From Catenaria anguillulae PL171 (taxonomy: Eukaryota; Blastocladiomycota; Blastocladiomycetes; Blastocladiales; Catenariaceae), in contig MCFL01000223.1 in the NCBI GenBank assembly GCA_002102555.1, forward strand, positions 1 through 38,829: a stretch of 38,829 bases of DNA, read 5' to 3'. The notes beneath the pieces are model-generated. The model was not told where the DNA came from and did no database searches. It worked only from the letters and a program-made list of their open reading frames with translations. Positions within the stretch are counted from its first letter, which is position 1; every line of letters begins with the position of its first letter. A program made the translations under genes and the position numbers. Of this stretch, positions 23,039-33,993 are shown piece by piece.

Positions 23039-24420
23039 TCAATCCTTCAAGAGTGACCACCGCGGCCCTGGAAACTCCCATTCCAGCGGACGATGACAAC
23101 CATGGACAATCTCGAGGTAATCGGGCTCATTGTCGGTCGTAATGTACCCATGACGGACCAAAAAGTCAATGAGCACTGCACATGCGACCAAGACAAGGTT
23201 AGCTGGCGGAGATTGCAAAAGAAATGCCAAGAAGAGACCCGGTCAACATACCAACAGCACAGTTTGGTTTAAACTGCCCACTTGTTAACAACTGCATCGC
23301 CTCATCCACCCTTACCTTCATAAAACCATGCACCTCGCCATCGTTCACCTCGGGTGCAAATGCCTCGTCCACCTGCAAATCAAAGACATACTGCGTTTCC
23401 GGCCCGGCAATCCCGCCCAGGCTCGGCAAATGCTCCTGGCGCTGGTAATAGGACACGGCGCCCGCCGCAACAATCCCCGAACGAGCGACAGATTCGGAAA
23501 TACTGGCTTCTTCGTGTGCTTCACGAACCATGCATTCGAATGGGCGCTGAAAGACGGGTTGGCCGGTCGACGAGCGGGTCACGGGAAGGCCGCCGGCGGC
23601 CGTGTTGTCAAGTTGACCAGGAAAAGTTGGCTTTGTGAGCGAGCGGCGGGCGAGCCACAAATGAAGATTGGAATGTGGGTGGGCGGTACCCGGCGGAAGA
23701 GTATAGGCGGTCATATGGCAACCATACCTGACATGTCAAAAGTTGGCGTCACGAGTGTGTCAAGAACGATCAAATTGAACAGATGGAAGCGTACGTCCGC
23801 ACTCCAAGCAATCCCGATGCTGCCCGCTCGACAGTAAACGCTAACGAGCCACCCTTGCCGTACACTGGGTACAACTCGTCCCGCCAACCCATGAGCGCTT
23901 CAAACCGCGGTTGCGTCCCATCGTTAAATGTCCGCCATTGCTCGACGATCTCTGCAATCCACTGCGACCGCGTTAACTCGACATGAGCGTCCGGATCAGC
24001 ATGAACGGATGCAGAAGCATCAACCGTCGGGCGCTTGAGCGCAACTTGGGTCTGGGAAACACGCTCAAACGCGTGCGGATGCTCCAGGAGGGCCATGGCC
24101 ACTGGAGGAGTGAGCAGGCCAACTCGAACATTGTCGACAGTCAGAAATGCGTGACCGACATCGGTGGGGCACAGGTTGAGTGGGGCATTGAGCTGTGTAA
24201 TCCAAGACTCGAGCGAGGAGGGGACGTTGTTGCACTGATGAACCAGGTCGCGCAGGGACCACTCTGCCTGAAGTGAGGTTCCATTCATCGTGATGCCGGT
24301 GGAGGTTGTCGACTTGGTGGATGCGGGTGCAGATCCGGCAGCAGCTGCCGAGGTTGCGGGCTGGGGGGTCATTGTGGCAGGAGATTGCTCGGACAGAGCG
24401 ACAACTTTAAAGCAGTTCAT
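23039..24420 (-). CDS. Nudix hydrolase, YJR142W / thiamine-pyrophosphokinase-related type
   Basis: Three exons (24420-23795, 23727-23252, 23175-23039) encode about 412 residues. The N-terminal half holds the domain that usually precedes this Nudix class (DUF4743): SLESWITQL, DVGHAFLTVDNVRVGLL, and WRTFNDGTQPRFEALMGWRDELYPVYG. The Nudix part has LHLWLARRSLTKPTFPGQLD, AAGGLP and the box FECMVREAHEEAS (REAHEE near 277-282), which fits the GX5EX7REUXEEXGU pattern except for a longer loop after the first Gly. Plant and yeast relatives hydrolyse damaged thiamine diphosphate; that substrate is inferred by family. The first exon join, RT-YGCHMTAYT, matches the family Y-G-V-H-M/L-T-x-Y. The start is uncertain: the ATG at 24420 gives the longest plausible protein and one at 24372 starts MTPQPATS. 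It converges on the MAT2B-like gene, 150 bases apart. Confidence 0.85.
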
Positions 24421-24783
24421 AATATGTACATAAAGACGTCTGCTGATTGCAAAATGATGGTTCTCTCGTCTCTTTGGATCGGATCGGATCGAATGAACGG
24501 CGAGACTGATCAGAGGCCCACTGCACGTTGCAATTGGTGGATTTCTCCGAGAAGAGCAACAAGAGCAAAAGCGCATCCCATCATCCGCCAGATTCCGATT
24601 CTTTCGAAAGTATTGCACAATTCAGACCACGCTTACATCTCAAAGCGTCTAGAAGAGTCTCTATCGATCCAGGAGCGGTACTTGCCTTGCAGCTGACCCG
24701 TCGTTGTGACACGCCCGCTTCTCTCGTTAGCTCCAAGTTTGCGCCATCCCATCGCGCTGACCTACAAACCTCATCGATTCACA
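24421..24783. promoter_or_regulatory. Divergent intergenic region, Nudix / Vac7-like
   Basis: About 360 bases between two divergent starts. It contains three tandem GGATC units (near 24477-24491). No gene is seen. Confidence 0.4.
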
Positions 24784-27700
24784 ATGGCAAGCCAAGGATC
24801 GTGCCTAGCTCCGTCGCCCCCACTATCCATAGCCGCCGACCATTCCAGTTCCGCCGAGTTTGATAACAGAGCTTTACCGCCGCGTACCCCCGGTCAAGCT
24901 CCAACGCCTCCATCAACGCCTGCGAGACCAAAGCTCAACGCAGATCACCCCGACCAGCAGCGCACACAATGCTGCGAAGCTACTTCACCGACTCGTACGT
25001 CCCGGTCATTGAGGCAACCATGCCACGAGCGATTCCCCAGCATTCGCGAGCCAGACGCGTTGGCCGGCAAACGTTACGCTGGCCAAGGTTTTCGATCCAA
25101 TCATTGCACCGATTCGTCCCGGCGACAGTCCCCCGTGACCTTGAATGGAATGCCAACCGATGTCGACACGGCCATGCGACATTCGTCGGCGGATGACGCT
25201 CTTCTGCAACAGCAAACGACCGAAACACGTGCATGTGTGCACGCGGACAAAGGCTGTTCACCAGCGGCTCGAGGTGTTTCAAGTCAAGGCCACACGTCCG
25301 ATCATCGCCGCCACACTTGCGCTTCGCCAATTTGCCCAACCCCGGCCGTTCATACCGGCAGGCAGGACCAGCAGCTTGTGGCATCTAAGTCTGTAACAGA
25401 CGGTGATACTGCCCGGCCCGCCACGCTCAACGTCAAGTCCAATCTACCATCGTCATCTCCGTCCCTTGCCATGGGACGCGACGCAGGTGCGGACGCGACA
25501 ATGAACGTGACAGCTTTGGTTGCCGAAACAGGTGATCCATCACCAATTCCGTCTGCGCCAAAGTCATGTGCTGCTCATGATAGTGGTATCGCCAAAGGGT
25601 CCACCTGCACCTGCGGAACTACCCGCGGGCAGTCCGCCCAGTCGCCGCTACCGCCGACGTCCTCCTCGTTCCCATCGACTCTCTCTGCTGCCCTTCGTGC
25701 CTCCATTCGCACTGTGCGTCGATCCACATCCCACTCGTCTCTCTCTGGCACGCAAAGCAAGAGCCAGCACCATGGTTCCTACGACGCAATGAACAAAAGT
25801 AGTGCCCAATCGCCTCGCTCGCATCGGTCCACAGCGGGAATCCCAATTGCGTTGCGTCGCTCAACTTCGGCTACAAGCCTTTTTGCTTCCTCCATCAAGT
25901 CTATGGTTGATGCGGTTGTTAATACAACCATGTCTGCCGTTCCATCTGTTGTCGAGGCCGGATCGCTGCCACAAGCAGGTCGCCCGCTTGAGCGGTACAA
26001 GTCCTTGCCAACGCGAGTTCCCCATCGTTCGTCGACGACCTCCACGACAATGTCACGGTCACTTTTCGCAAAGTACTCGTTGGCACCCGAGCAATCCAAG
26101 CGCGATAGCGGCATTGCTTCAATACAGTTTGCACCCTTGACGCCCAGTTCGCTCTTTGTCGCGTCGGGACTGCAGCCCGTGGCCAAAGGTAACGTGCCAT
26201 TTCATTCGGAGACCACGGTGTGCTCGTGACTTGCCATGCTGATTTTGTCCATGTCCAACTCCAGATTGGGTAGCCGACTCGCCCTCTGCCACCGCCTCTA
26301 TTGCAACCCTCTGCAACCCGTCATTCCATCTTGGGCCGTCGTCACCTGACTTGATCTCATCGCCAACGCAATGGCCATCTTCAGAAACCGCATGCGACGG
26401 CGAGCCCGTTCGATACCTCGAGCCATGCGACTTTCCCAAGGTATCCCCCGTTGACGTGCAAGATTGTGAAGGATCAGGCATTCCACCGTCGTCTTCATTG
26501 CCTTGGACACCCGTGGATTCCTTGCCAACCACACCACAATCGTCGCCACCACCGCCCAATCCTGGATTGCACGCATGGACGCGCCCGCAAGCAAGGGTGC
26601 GGAAAACACCAAGGCGGCGGCGCGAGCTGCACCATGCTCAGCAGCCTCAAGCCAATCAGCATGTGCCCCCAACGCTACGGCATCAGGTTTCGGCGCGTGC
26701 CTTGTCGGAACAGCTCGTCGAGTATTTGGAACAGCAGCAGCAGCGTCCGCAAGCGGATGCCGCTGCGCAAGCTGGTGGTGCCTATACTCCAAATCACAAT
26801 GCACCGTCGCGCCGGCCAAACCGGTCCATTCCCAATTCTTTTACTTCCTGGCCGTCTGTGCTTTCCACCACGACCGATGACGACGACTTGAATGATGATC
26901 CAACTGTCACCGCTGTCCTGCGCCGAACCAACGCATACCCAGGCGCTCCGCCGCCCCACTTTCGACGCTCTGGATCAAGTACCACCCGGCGCTGGCCGTT
27001 TGAAGGTTCTCTGATCACCGGTGGGAGCAGTGGCAAGGTCGTCCATTCTCCTTCGCAAGCCACCTCATTCAACGATACCAGCTTTGACCCATCACCACGC
27101 GCGCCTCTACTCGGCGGCGGCTCGTTGCACTCGACGCCGCCCCTGCACGTATCGTACGGCGCACTGGAACGCGGAGACCGAATGTCGCTTCTTTCCTCGC
27201 CATCACGGGCTCGTTCGGGTGGCATTTTCGGATCTGGGACATGCGCAACGGCAGCAGCGGCGGTACCTGGCACCCCGGGAAGCCTGTACGCGGACTCGTA
27301 TCGCGCAGCTGGCATTGGAGGCGGCGGCGCCATTCCGAGCCGGTCGTCGCCGATTGCTCAGCTCATTCTCTTGACGCTGGGGCTGGTTGCATTTGCGCTT
27401 GTGGTTGTCACATGCGTGTTTGTCGGCTACATGTCCACACACCCGTTGGCCGATGTGTCGCTTTCGATTTCATCTACCAGCCTCGTGCACGGCGCCCCAC
27501 CACTCACCTCTTCACCGGCAATCCTCAACGCAACAACAGATGCAGACCAGCAACGCCACGTGCGCATCACCATGGACCTAACGCTCTCAGGAACCAACCG
27601 CAACACGGTCGCGGATATCGTCTTGATTGAAGAAAACCCGCTCGTCGCAACCCTTGTCGAGCTGGACGCCGAGCTTGTGGAGAGCGCAACCGACGTGCTA

Positions 27701-28141
27701 TGCTCTGAATCCAATTCGGACCCGCTGCTCGCTGACGTGTACGGCTATGCCGCCCTAGGGGATGTGTTGGCCCATAGACACCGCACGCATTTCCGGTTCC
27801 CGCCCGGCCAGGATGCCATGTGGACGTTTCCAGGCGTGTTGCACGTGGAGGATCCAATGGAGACGTGGAAGGGCGAGCCGGCGGCAAGAGCCGTTTGGGA
27901 GCGGTTCACGCACAGGTATCCGCCTGGGGATGGTGACAACCTTGGAATGGCTGGACGGGCAAGTGGATTGCCGAATGGCAAGCGTCCTTTGAGTCGGGTG
28001 GGAATGCAAAGGTTGGGTGACCCGACGTCGAAAGCCGCGGTCATTTATGCGCTCAAAGTTCAGGGGCAGTACGAGTACACTGTGACTCTGGCGGTTGGAC
28101 GGATCATGCCTGTTTGTAGCGTTTACGTTTTTCCCGCATAG
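24784..28141 (+). CDS. Vac7-like single-pass membrane protein
   Basis: Two exons (24784-26188, 26265-28141) encode 1093 residues. Residues 1 to about 830 are Ser/Thr/Pro-rich and disordered-looking, with an acidic run (TTTDDDDLNDDPTV). One hydrophobic helix lies near 832-856 (IAQLILLTLGLVAFALVVVTCVFVGYM). About 235 residues follow. After the helix comes THPLADVSLSISSTSLVHG, then a beta-rich stretch (VRITMDLTLSGTNRNTVADIVLIEENPLVATL) and a final ALKVQGQYEYTVTLAVGRIMPVCSVYVF. This layout (long disordered N-terminus, one helix, LEA2-like lumenal domain) is that of fungal Vac7 and Tag1, vacuolar proteins; Vac7 activates Fab1 to make PI(3,5)P2. The assignment rests on architecture and short matches only, so it is tentative. 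A poly-Gln run (LEQQQQRPQ) occurs before the helix. Confidence 0.6.
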
Positions 28142-28475
28142 GATTTAGCAGTGTGATTCGGGTGTACGGTTGGTAGTTGGTGTTGCATTTTTGGCGAGAG
28201 TTTTGTGTGAATACCTGTTTTTTGCCCACCCTCCACTATCTCCCCACTCCAAATTCCCTTACAGTTTATCAACACGCAATACCAAACCAAGTCATAATTG
28301 AGCCGTGTATGAACCAAAAACGGGTCAACTGCGCAACTACGTAACAATGGTACGTCAGGAGATGTGTGGAGTAGGGTGGTGGTAGGCAAACGGGCAAGCG
28401 GGAAAAAAAAAATGCAGGAGAAAAAAAAGTGTACAAGCAACCGAAATGAGGAAACCAAAAGGACGAAAAGTGAGC
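28142..28475. other. Convergent 3' intergenic region
   Basis: About 330 bases between the ends of the Vac7-like gene (plus) and ABCD-B (minus). Two A-runs (near 28404 and 28422) read as T-runs on the minus strand and would be in the ABCD-B 3' end. No gene is seen. Confidence 0.4.
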
Positions 28476-30976
28476 CTACTTTTGCGCGAGCCCAAGCTCA
28501 ATATTGACCTCCTCCAACCTCCGCTTGTGCTTGGGCAGGTCACGAATCCGCTCCTCAATGGCATGAATCTCCTTCTCAAGCGACATCTCTTCCTCAACCG
28601 TCCCAATCTGGGTCACCTCATACTCGCCGTCGTCGTGAATCTTGAGAATCAAATTGTGGTACTTTGCGAGTGCCGGACTGTGCGAAATGGTGATGATGGT
28701 GATGCCCATGTCCTTTGCCCGCGAGTACATGAGCCCAGAGACATCTGCCGACACGGCCGACACGCACTCGTCGAGGACAGCCCACCGCGGTGCATGGTAC
28801 AGAACGCGCGCAAAGTTCAACCGCTGCTTTTCACCACCCGAGCACACGTCCTTCCACTCCTTGACCGTGTCCCATCCGCCCTCGCGCGACGGCAGATACG
28901 CCAAATGAACCATCTCGAGCACGCGCATCAGGTCCTCATCCGTCTTGCCGGCGGCGCGCATTTGCGCAACCGAGTGTGGGTAAATCACTTGGTCGCGCAA
29001 CGAGCCGAGAACAAGGTATGGCCGCTGCGGCACGAAAAACATGTTTTCCAACGAGGGCCGGTGCACGTGGCCCTCAAACAGCGGCCAGAGGCCGCGCATG
29101 ATGCGTGCAATCGACGTCTTGCCCTGGCCGTTGCCGCCTTGGATCATGAGGTGGTCGCCCTCGCGCAACTTGAGGTTGAGGTTGGACACGAGCACTTGGC
29201 CCGACCCGCCGTTGGCATTCGGCACGACCACGTCGACGCCCTCGAGGATCAGCTGACTCGCGTCAGAGATCTCGGTGATTTGACCGCGAATGTTGCCGAG
29301 AGAGTGCTTGGCTGCCACGTCGCCGAGGAACTGGCCATCGTGCACAGCGTGCAGCGTGTTGAGCAGCGAGTAGACGCGCGACGTGAATCCGGCGAGTTCG
29401 GCCATTTCCTTGTACGATTGCATGATGCGGCCGCCTGCATCGGCGAGTGATAGCAGCAAGCGCTTGTTGGTGATGAAGGCTTGCGTGTGGTTCTTGGCGG
29501 CCTTTGGGGTCGGGTCCACGGGTGTTGGGTCGGGCATGTTGCTGCTACCTTGCATGAGGGTCGCGTCTGACGAGGACGCTCCAGACGCGGAGGTTGAGGT
29601 AGCAGCAGCAGCAGCTTCTTGAGCGCGGGCCTTGGACCCAGAGTATTGTGGGAGAAAGACGGGAACAGCGCAGACACCCAAGCCGACGGCCGACCACACA
29701 TACTTGATGAGAAAGTCTAAAACACGAGCGAGCAAGTGAGGACGGGAAACAAGACGGCATGGGCTGCAAGGGGTATTTGACGCACCTTCAAACATATTGT
29801 AGCCGATTCGAGTCTTGTAAATGGAATTGATGTGCTTGACGAGGCGCTTGTACGATTCTTCGAGAATGCCCTTTTCGCGTGATTCGCCATTGTAAAAGCA
29901 CACCTCTTCTCCGTTCATGGTCTACATAGAACACCCAAGAGTGAGGAACATAGAATCGGCAGTGGTGACGCGAGACAATCGGGAAAAAAAAAGACGCACC
30001 AGTCGTGTGTGTGCCGTGCGGAAGTTGCCCTCCAGCTTGGCCTCTTGTGCAGCCAACTTACCAAACGCTGGTGTCGCCGCACGCAGCAACCGGGCCGTGA
30101 CCATGTAGTTGAGGAACAGACCACCCATGCCGGTCCAGCCAATGTACCGGGCAAGCTGGATATTGAAAATGACGATATCAATGACAGGCTTGCCCACGTT
30201 TGAGTACAATGAGGCCACGGCATCGCAGAAACGAGCAATATCCGTGACAATGTACTGATCGGGCGATTCGATCCGGTTGTCGAGGGTGAGCAGGCGGTAA
30301 AAGCCTTGCTCCTTGTCGAGGTAGAGCGAGTTGACGTAGTGCATCATGCGAGTGCGGAAAGCAATGGCGAGTTTCTGTTTGGCAATGGGAAATGTCATTG
30401 CATGTGTGAGGTATTTGATGTGGTAGCGTCACTAGATAGAAAGCTTGTCCGCACCGACTGAAGATACCGGATCATGGAATTTGTGTACGTGGCCGGCAGG
30501 GCAATGGCAAACCAGTACCCCAACCCGCGCAAAAACTCCTTCCCATTTGCGGCGACCAAATCGCGCACGATGCGGCCATCAATGCGAGCCACCACCACCG
30601 ACAGGTACGTCCGAAGGAGCAAGAACAGCGTATGAAGGGCCAAGATCAAGATCTCCTTGGACTTGATGCCTGGAATGCAAATGCGCAAGATGGCTTTGAG
30701 CTGGCGGAAAAACTCCTTGTTGACGCCAACGCGCTGGTTGGTTGGGGGCAGTTGCGCAAAGAGTTGGCGGATTTCAAACTGCGCATCAGCGTCTGGTAAA
30801 TCAGCGACGGCCAGCGCTTCGTCTTCGGGTGCTTTTGCTGCGCGGCGTTGGCGTCGACGATGGGCCATGCGAATGCTGGCGACGAGGGCAGAGGTGAAAG
30901 CAACGGCGGCGGCGCCGCGCACGGCCCGGTGCGACGCTGGGCCAGTGCCAAGGAGGACGGTGGCCGGCGAGGACAT
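28476..30976 (-). CDS. Peroxisomal ABC half-transporter, subfamily D (ABCD-B)
   Basis: Four exons (30976-30455, 30374-30000, 29921-29786, 29716-28476) encode 757 residues. Same family and role as ABCD-A. Membrane-half landmarks are [47 protein letters not shown] and the EAA-like loop EEVCFYNGESRE (near 304). The ATPase half has Walker A GGNGQGKTS (538-546), Q-loop VPQRPYL, signature CSGGEKQR (636-643), Walker B WAVLDEC with Glu661, and H-loop His690. Walker A departs from the usual GPNGCGKSS at three places, and the signature begins with Cys for Leu. The third intron splits residue 345 in the same phase as the first intron of ABCD-A, direct evidence of common descent; the other introns differ. 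A C-terminal coiled coil (EEMSLEKEIHAIEERIRD) is present. Catalytic residues look intact. Confidence 0.93.
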
Positions 30977-31442
30977 GAGCTGAGTTGATAATGAGGTACT
31001 GAGGCTCGGCTTGTCGGCTTGGCTTGGCAGGGTGGGTGTCTGACGATCTGGGAAGCGATCAATGACGTCGAGGGGCGGTGGGACGGAGTAGGTAGACGGT
31101 CAGGTAAAGGGGTGAGGGCATTCAATACGGATACATGAGCTTCATGGGCTTCATTGACGGCAAGAGAAGATCCGTGGGAGAGAATGGGATGAGCACTGAG
31201 CTGGGAACTTGAAGGCGGCCGCCGTTTGGATCGAACCTTGATGTTCTATTTCATTTTTCAAATTGTGATTCTACAACGAACGCCGTTGCATCACTCACAC
31301 GCCCCATCATGCACCATGCACCACGCACTGCTCGAATCCATGACCTACTCACAGCCCACTGGCAGTAGAGAAACACGAGTACAGATTGAGTTCAATAATG
31401 GTATTTATGTACATTGATTCACACAGCCCGACGGCAACCAGT
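30977..31442. other. Intergenic, ABCD-B promoter side / UTP23 3' end
   Basis: About 465 bases between two minus-strand genes. The left part should be the ABCD-B promoter and the right part the UTP23 3' flank. No named element, repeat or gene is seen. Confidence 0.4.
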
Positions 31443-32309
31443 TCAATCGCTCTCCTCTCCTGCTGGCGCAGTACCACCGACAGTAGCCGCCACGGCCATC
31501 AACTTGCGCGTCTTGGTCGCCCGCTTCCGCTTCTTGCCACCCTTCTTATCTGCCTCCCCACTTGCCAATTCCTCCGCTGTGTCCTCAACCTCATCCAGCT
31601 TGCGCTTGACCTTCTTGCCTGGTGCCTCCTTCTCCTTCTTGGGCTTCTTGACTGCCAACGGATTCGGGCCCTTGACCTTTTTCCGCTTGGGCATGGCCCC
31701 AGCTCCACCAAGGCCGCTATCCTCCACGCCCGCTGCGGCTGCCGGCGTCTCATTCACATTGGCCATCTCACGCACGACCGCCTCAATCATCTTCTTCTCC
31801 ACAGCCGACGCTTGCGTCTTTGCCCGCTCCGTATCCTGGACATGCTGCAGCGTTTCCTGCGAATGCGGCTCGAGCACTACAACCGACCCGGACAAGTACA
31901 CGAGCGGCGTGCCCGGCACGGCACGCATGTGTGTGCGCAAAGCCTTGTCCTGCGTGGCAATCATAAGATGATGCTCGTTGGTCTCGCCAATCAGATCCTT
32001 GAGGCAATCTGACGCCTTGGTGCCAAATCTGTGTCCGCACCGCCGCTGCTCAAATTGTTTGCACGCAGCAGCGGCCGCAGCATACTCCTTGCCCATGGAG
32101 CGCAGCTCGTGTGCCACGCAGGGAGTGGAGAACAGTTTGACTTGAGCGGCGAGCGTCGAAGGAATAAGTGACCGCAAGTCGAGGCGGTAGCGCAAGGCAA
32201 CATTGACAAAGGTGCCGTCCATGACGAGCTGGTACGGCTCGCGGAAGTTGTACGACGAGCAGTACAGCTGCATGAGCTTGCGGCACGTCTTTTGGCGTTT
32301 GACTTTCAT
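31443..32309 (-). CDS. UTP23: UTP23, small-subunit processome PIN-like protein
   Basis: A single exon of 288 residues. UTP23 acts in the nucleolus in early 18S rRNA processing and in release of the snR30/U17 snoRNA. The start MKVKRQKTCRKLMQLY is the family N-terminus. PIN-like fold landmarks are LVMDGTFVNVALR (Asp31) and HHLMIATQDKALR. The zinc-binding set typical of UTP23 is visible as Cys83, Cys91, His93 and Cys102 (ACKQFEQRRCGHRFGTKASDC). GTPLVYL follows. The C-terminal third is a Lys/Arg-rich tail (MPKRKKVKGPNPLAVKKPKK), as expected for a nucleolar protein. No intron is needed. The UTP23 PIN fold is considered inactive as a nuclease in yeast, while its relative Utp24 is active; the zinc motif and N-terminus favour UTP23. 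Confidence 0.93.
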   Translation of the reverse strand: MKVKRQKTCRKLMQLYCSSYNFREPYQLVMDGTFVNVALRYRLDLRSLIPSTLAAQVKLFSTPCVAHELRSMGKEYAAAAAACKQFEQRRCGHRFGTKASDCLKDLIGETNEHHLMIATQDKALRTHMRAVPGTPLVYLSGSVVVLEPHSQETLQHVQDTERAKTQASAVEKKMIEAVVREMANVNETPAAAAGVEDSGLGGAGAMPKRKKVKGPNPLAVKKPKKEKEAPGKKVKRKLDEVEDTAEELASGEADKKGGKKRKRATKTRKLMAVAATVGGTAPAGEESD

Positions 32310-32735
32310 GGTTGATTGCTTTATGTGGTTTTGTCCATTATTTTGTTGAGGAGCAGTTGTGCTGTGTGGCGTTGGATTCAGGATGGCAATCAATTGCAAT
32401 GGATACATTGCGTTCACGGCGGTGGTGACCATCGAGAACTGTCCGCGTTGCTACTCATGTGATTTCGCGTGAACAGTTTCCCAGCGTTGCTTGCACGACA
32501 TGATTGGCTGGACGTCGTCACAATCTGCTCGCTGCGCTCGCATGGACGAAAGCCAGTGCAGAGGGGAGGTTTTATGGGCTCGAGCAGAGGAAAATTGAAC
32601 CAAAAAGGAGCAAGGGAAAGACACGTCACATCACCAACAATCTGGGAAACCCGAATTCAAGCGAAGGCCACAAGTGCCATGTATCAGAAGCAAGTATGCG
32701 CGAACAAAAAACGACAATAACTCGACGCAATTCCT
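32310..32735. other. Intergenic, UTP23 promoter side
   Basis: About 425 bases between UTP23 and the 3' end of the duplicated locus, both on the minus strand. No gene or named element is seen. Confidence 0.4.
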
Positions 32736-33155
32736 TCACGCAGACGCCGACTCGTCAGACGCCGATGCGCCAGCACCAGAGCGGGCCGAATCGTCGTCGT
32801 TGGACCTGGCCTTCTTGGCGGCAGGCGTGAATGCCGACAAGTCCTCACTCCCGCGACGCTTGTTGGACATTGTCTCAGCCTTCATGATGCGCACAATGTC
32901 CGTGACACGGACACCGCAACCCGTGGCCACACCCTTGGAAAAGGTCGGGCCAGTCATGCGGCCGTGCACCTCGACCAGATCACCTTGTGCCATTTGCGAA
33001 AAGCACAAGTCCCAAATCCGGCGGTCCACGATGCAGTTCCACCACCAAGATGGCTCGGTGTACGGCGCAGGCGGCTCGTACGCACGGGGAAAGTTTTTCG
33101 GGCGGTTGTAAGTGGTTGAGAGGCCAAACTTTACCCAAGCGGACGAATCCTCGTC
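32736..33155 (-). CDS. Terminal exon with SSB-like OB motif (C-side module, copy 2)
   Basis: An open terminal exon of 139 residues that starts after a CAG acceptor and ends with a stop. It reads DEDSSAWVKFGLSTTYNRPK, then WWWNCIVDRR, then GDLVEVHGRMTGP, GVATGCGVRVTDIVRIMKAE, and a Lys/Arg/Ser/Asp-rich tail. The segment G-D-L-V-E-V-x-G-R followed about 20 residues later by V-x-V-x-D-I-V-R-(I/L)-M is the pattern of bacterial-type single-stranded-DNA-binding OB folds, where KGxxVxVxGxL is followed by a final strand ending in I-x-x-L. DNA binding is inferred from that pattern alone. The C-terminal tail has the acidic and Ser-rich composition often seen in SSB tails. Confidence 0.5.
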   Translation of the reverse strand, partial: DEDSSAWVKFGLSTTYNRPKNFPRAYEPPAPYTEPSWWWNCIVDRRIWDLCFSQMAQGDLVEVHGRMTGPTFSKGVATGCGVRVTDIVRIMKAETMSNKRRGSEDLSAFTPAAKKARSNDDDSARSGAGASASDESASA

Positions 33156-33699
33156 CTGAGACGGAAATCAACATGGAAATCAGCATAATGCAGCAAGGAT
33201 CACAAGGAAACGGAATCGCATACCAAAGAGCCAGGAGTGCCGGGTGCGCTCTGCCTCACTCACAACCGAAAGAACTGGCTGGAGGAACGACAGCCCGCGA
33301 TTGACAATGGCGGCCACCAACTGCAAGCCAGCCATGAAATCATCTGGTGGTGACGGGCCTTGGTCAATCCACCGGCTCAAACACTGCCGCGCATGTTGAA
33401 AATCAATGGCAAGCGATCCGAGGTCGTGCGAGTTGATGAATTGGAGCGCGACTTGCCGACGAGCGTACTCGTCTCGGTACTTGGCCATGACTTCATACAC
33501 GCCAAACATGCCCTGAGGTTGGTTGTACACCCAGCGAAAGTGAATCGGATCTGGGAGGCCAGCCGCAACAAACACTGCTTGGTCCGCTTTTGCGCGCATG
33601 GTGTCGCGCAGGACAACGGCGTTATCTCGCCACCGTCCCAGTGCCATGATGTCGCGGTCCGTGAGCCCGCCGCGGGACGACCTCGTTCGCTTGAGCTTC

Positions 33700-33993
33700 A
33701 TGGTCTCGTTCTTCATCAAGCGAATGATGTCTGGCGCACGGATATCCATGCCAGTTGCAATGCCAGTCTTAGTGTCGCCGCTGAACGAAGGTGCAGTCAC
33801 ACGGCCATGCAGCTCGACCAGATCGCCCTTGCACACCTCGCCGATGGAGGCGGTCCATGATAAAGTTCCAACACCACGAAGCCTTCTCGCGCTTGTATCC
33901 GTTGGGTCCCTGGGGCTGGTAGGCATCAGGCAAGTTCTTCGGCGCGCTGTAGGTCTGGGAGATGCCAACCTTGACGAATCCGGCCTCGCCATT
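33700..33993 (-). repeat. C-side OB-like module, copy 1
   Basis: This aligns with the terminal exon downstream: NGEAGFVKVGISQTYSAPKN against DEDSSAWVKFGLSTTYNRPK, WCWNFIMDR against WWWNCIVDR, GDLVELHGRVTAP against GDLVEVHGRMTGP, and GIATGMDIRAPDIIRLMKNE against GVATGCGVRVTDIVRIMKAE. The module starts at the same exon boundary as copy 2, after a CAG acceptor. Copy 1 runs on into a long helical stretch (WRDNAVVLRDTMRAKADQAV onward), while copy 2 ends the locus. Confidence 0.75.

Noticed and set aside
28446-29450. Long plus-strand open frame (334 codons)
   Set aside because: It lies antisense to the conserved ATPase half of ABCD-B. Its translation follows the codon bias of the opposite strand and matches no family.
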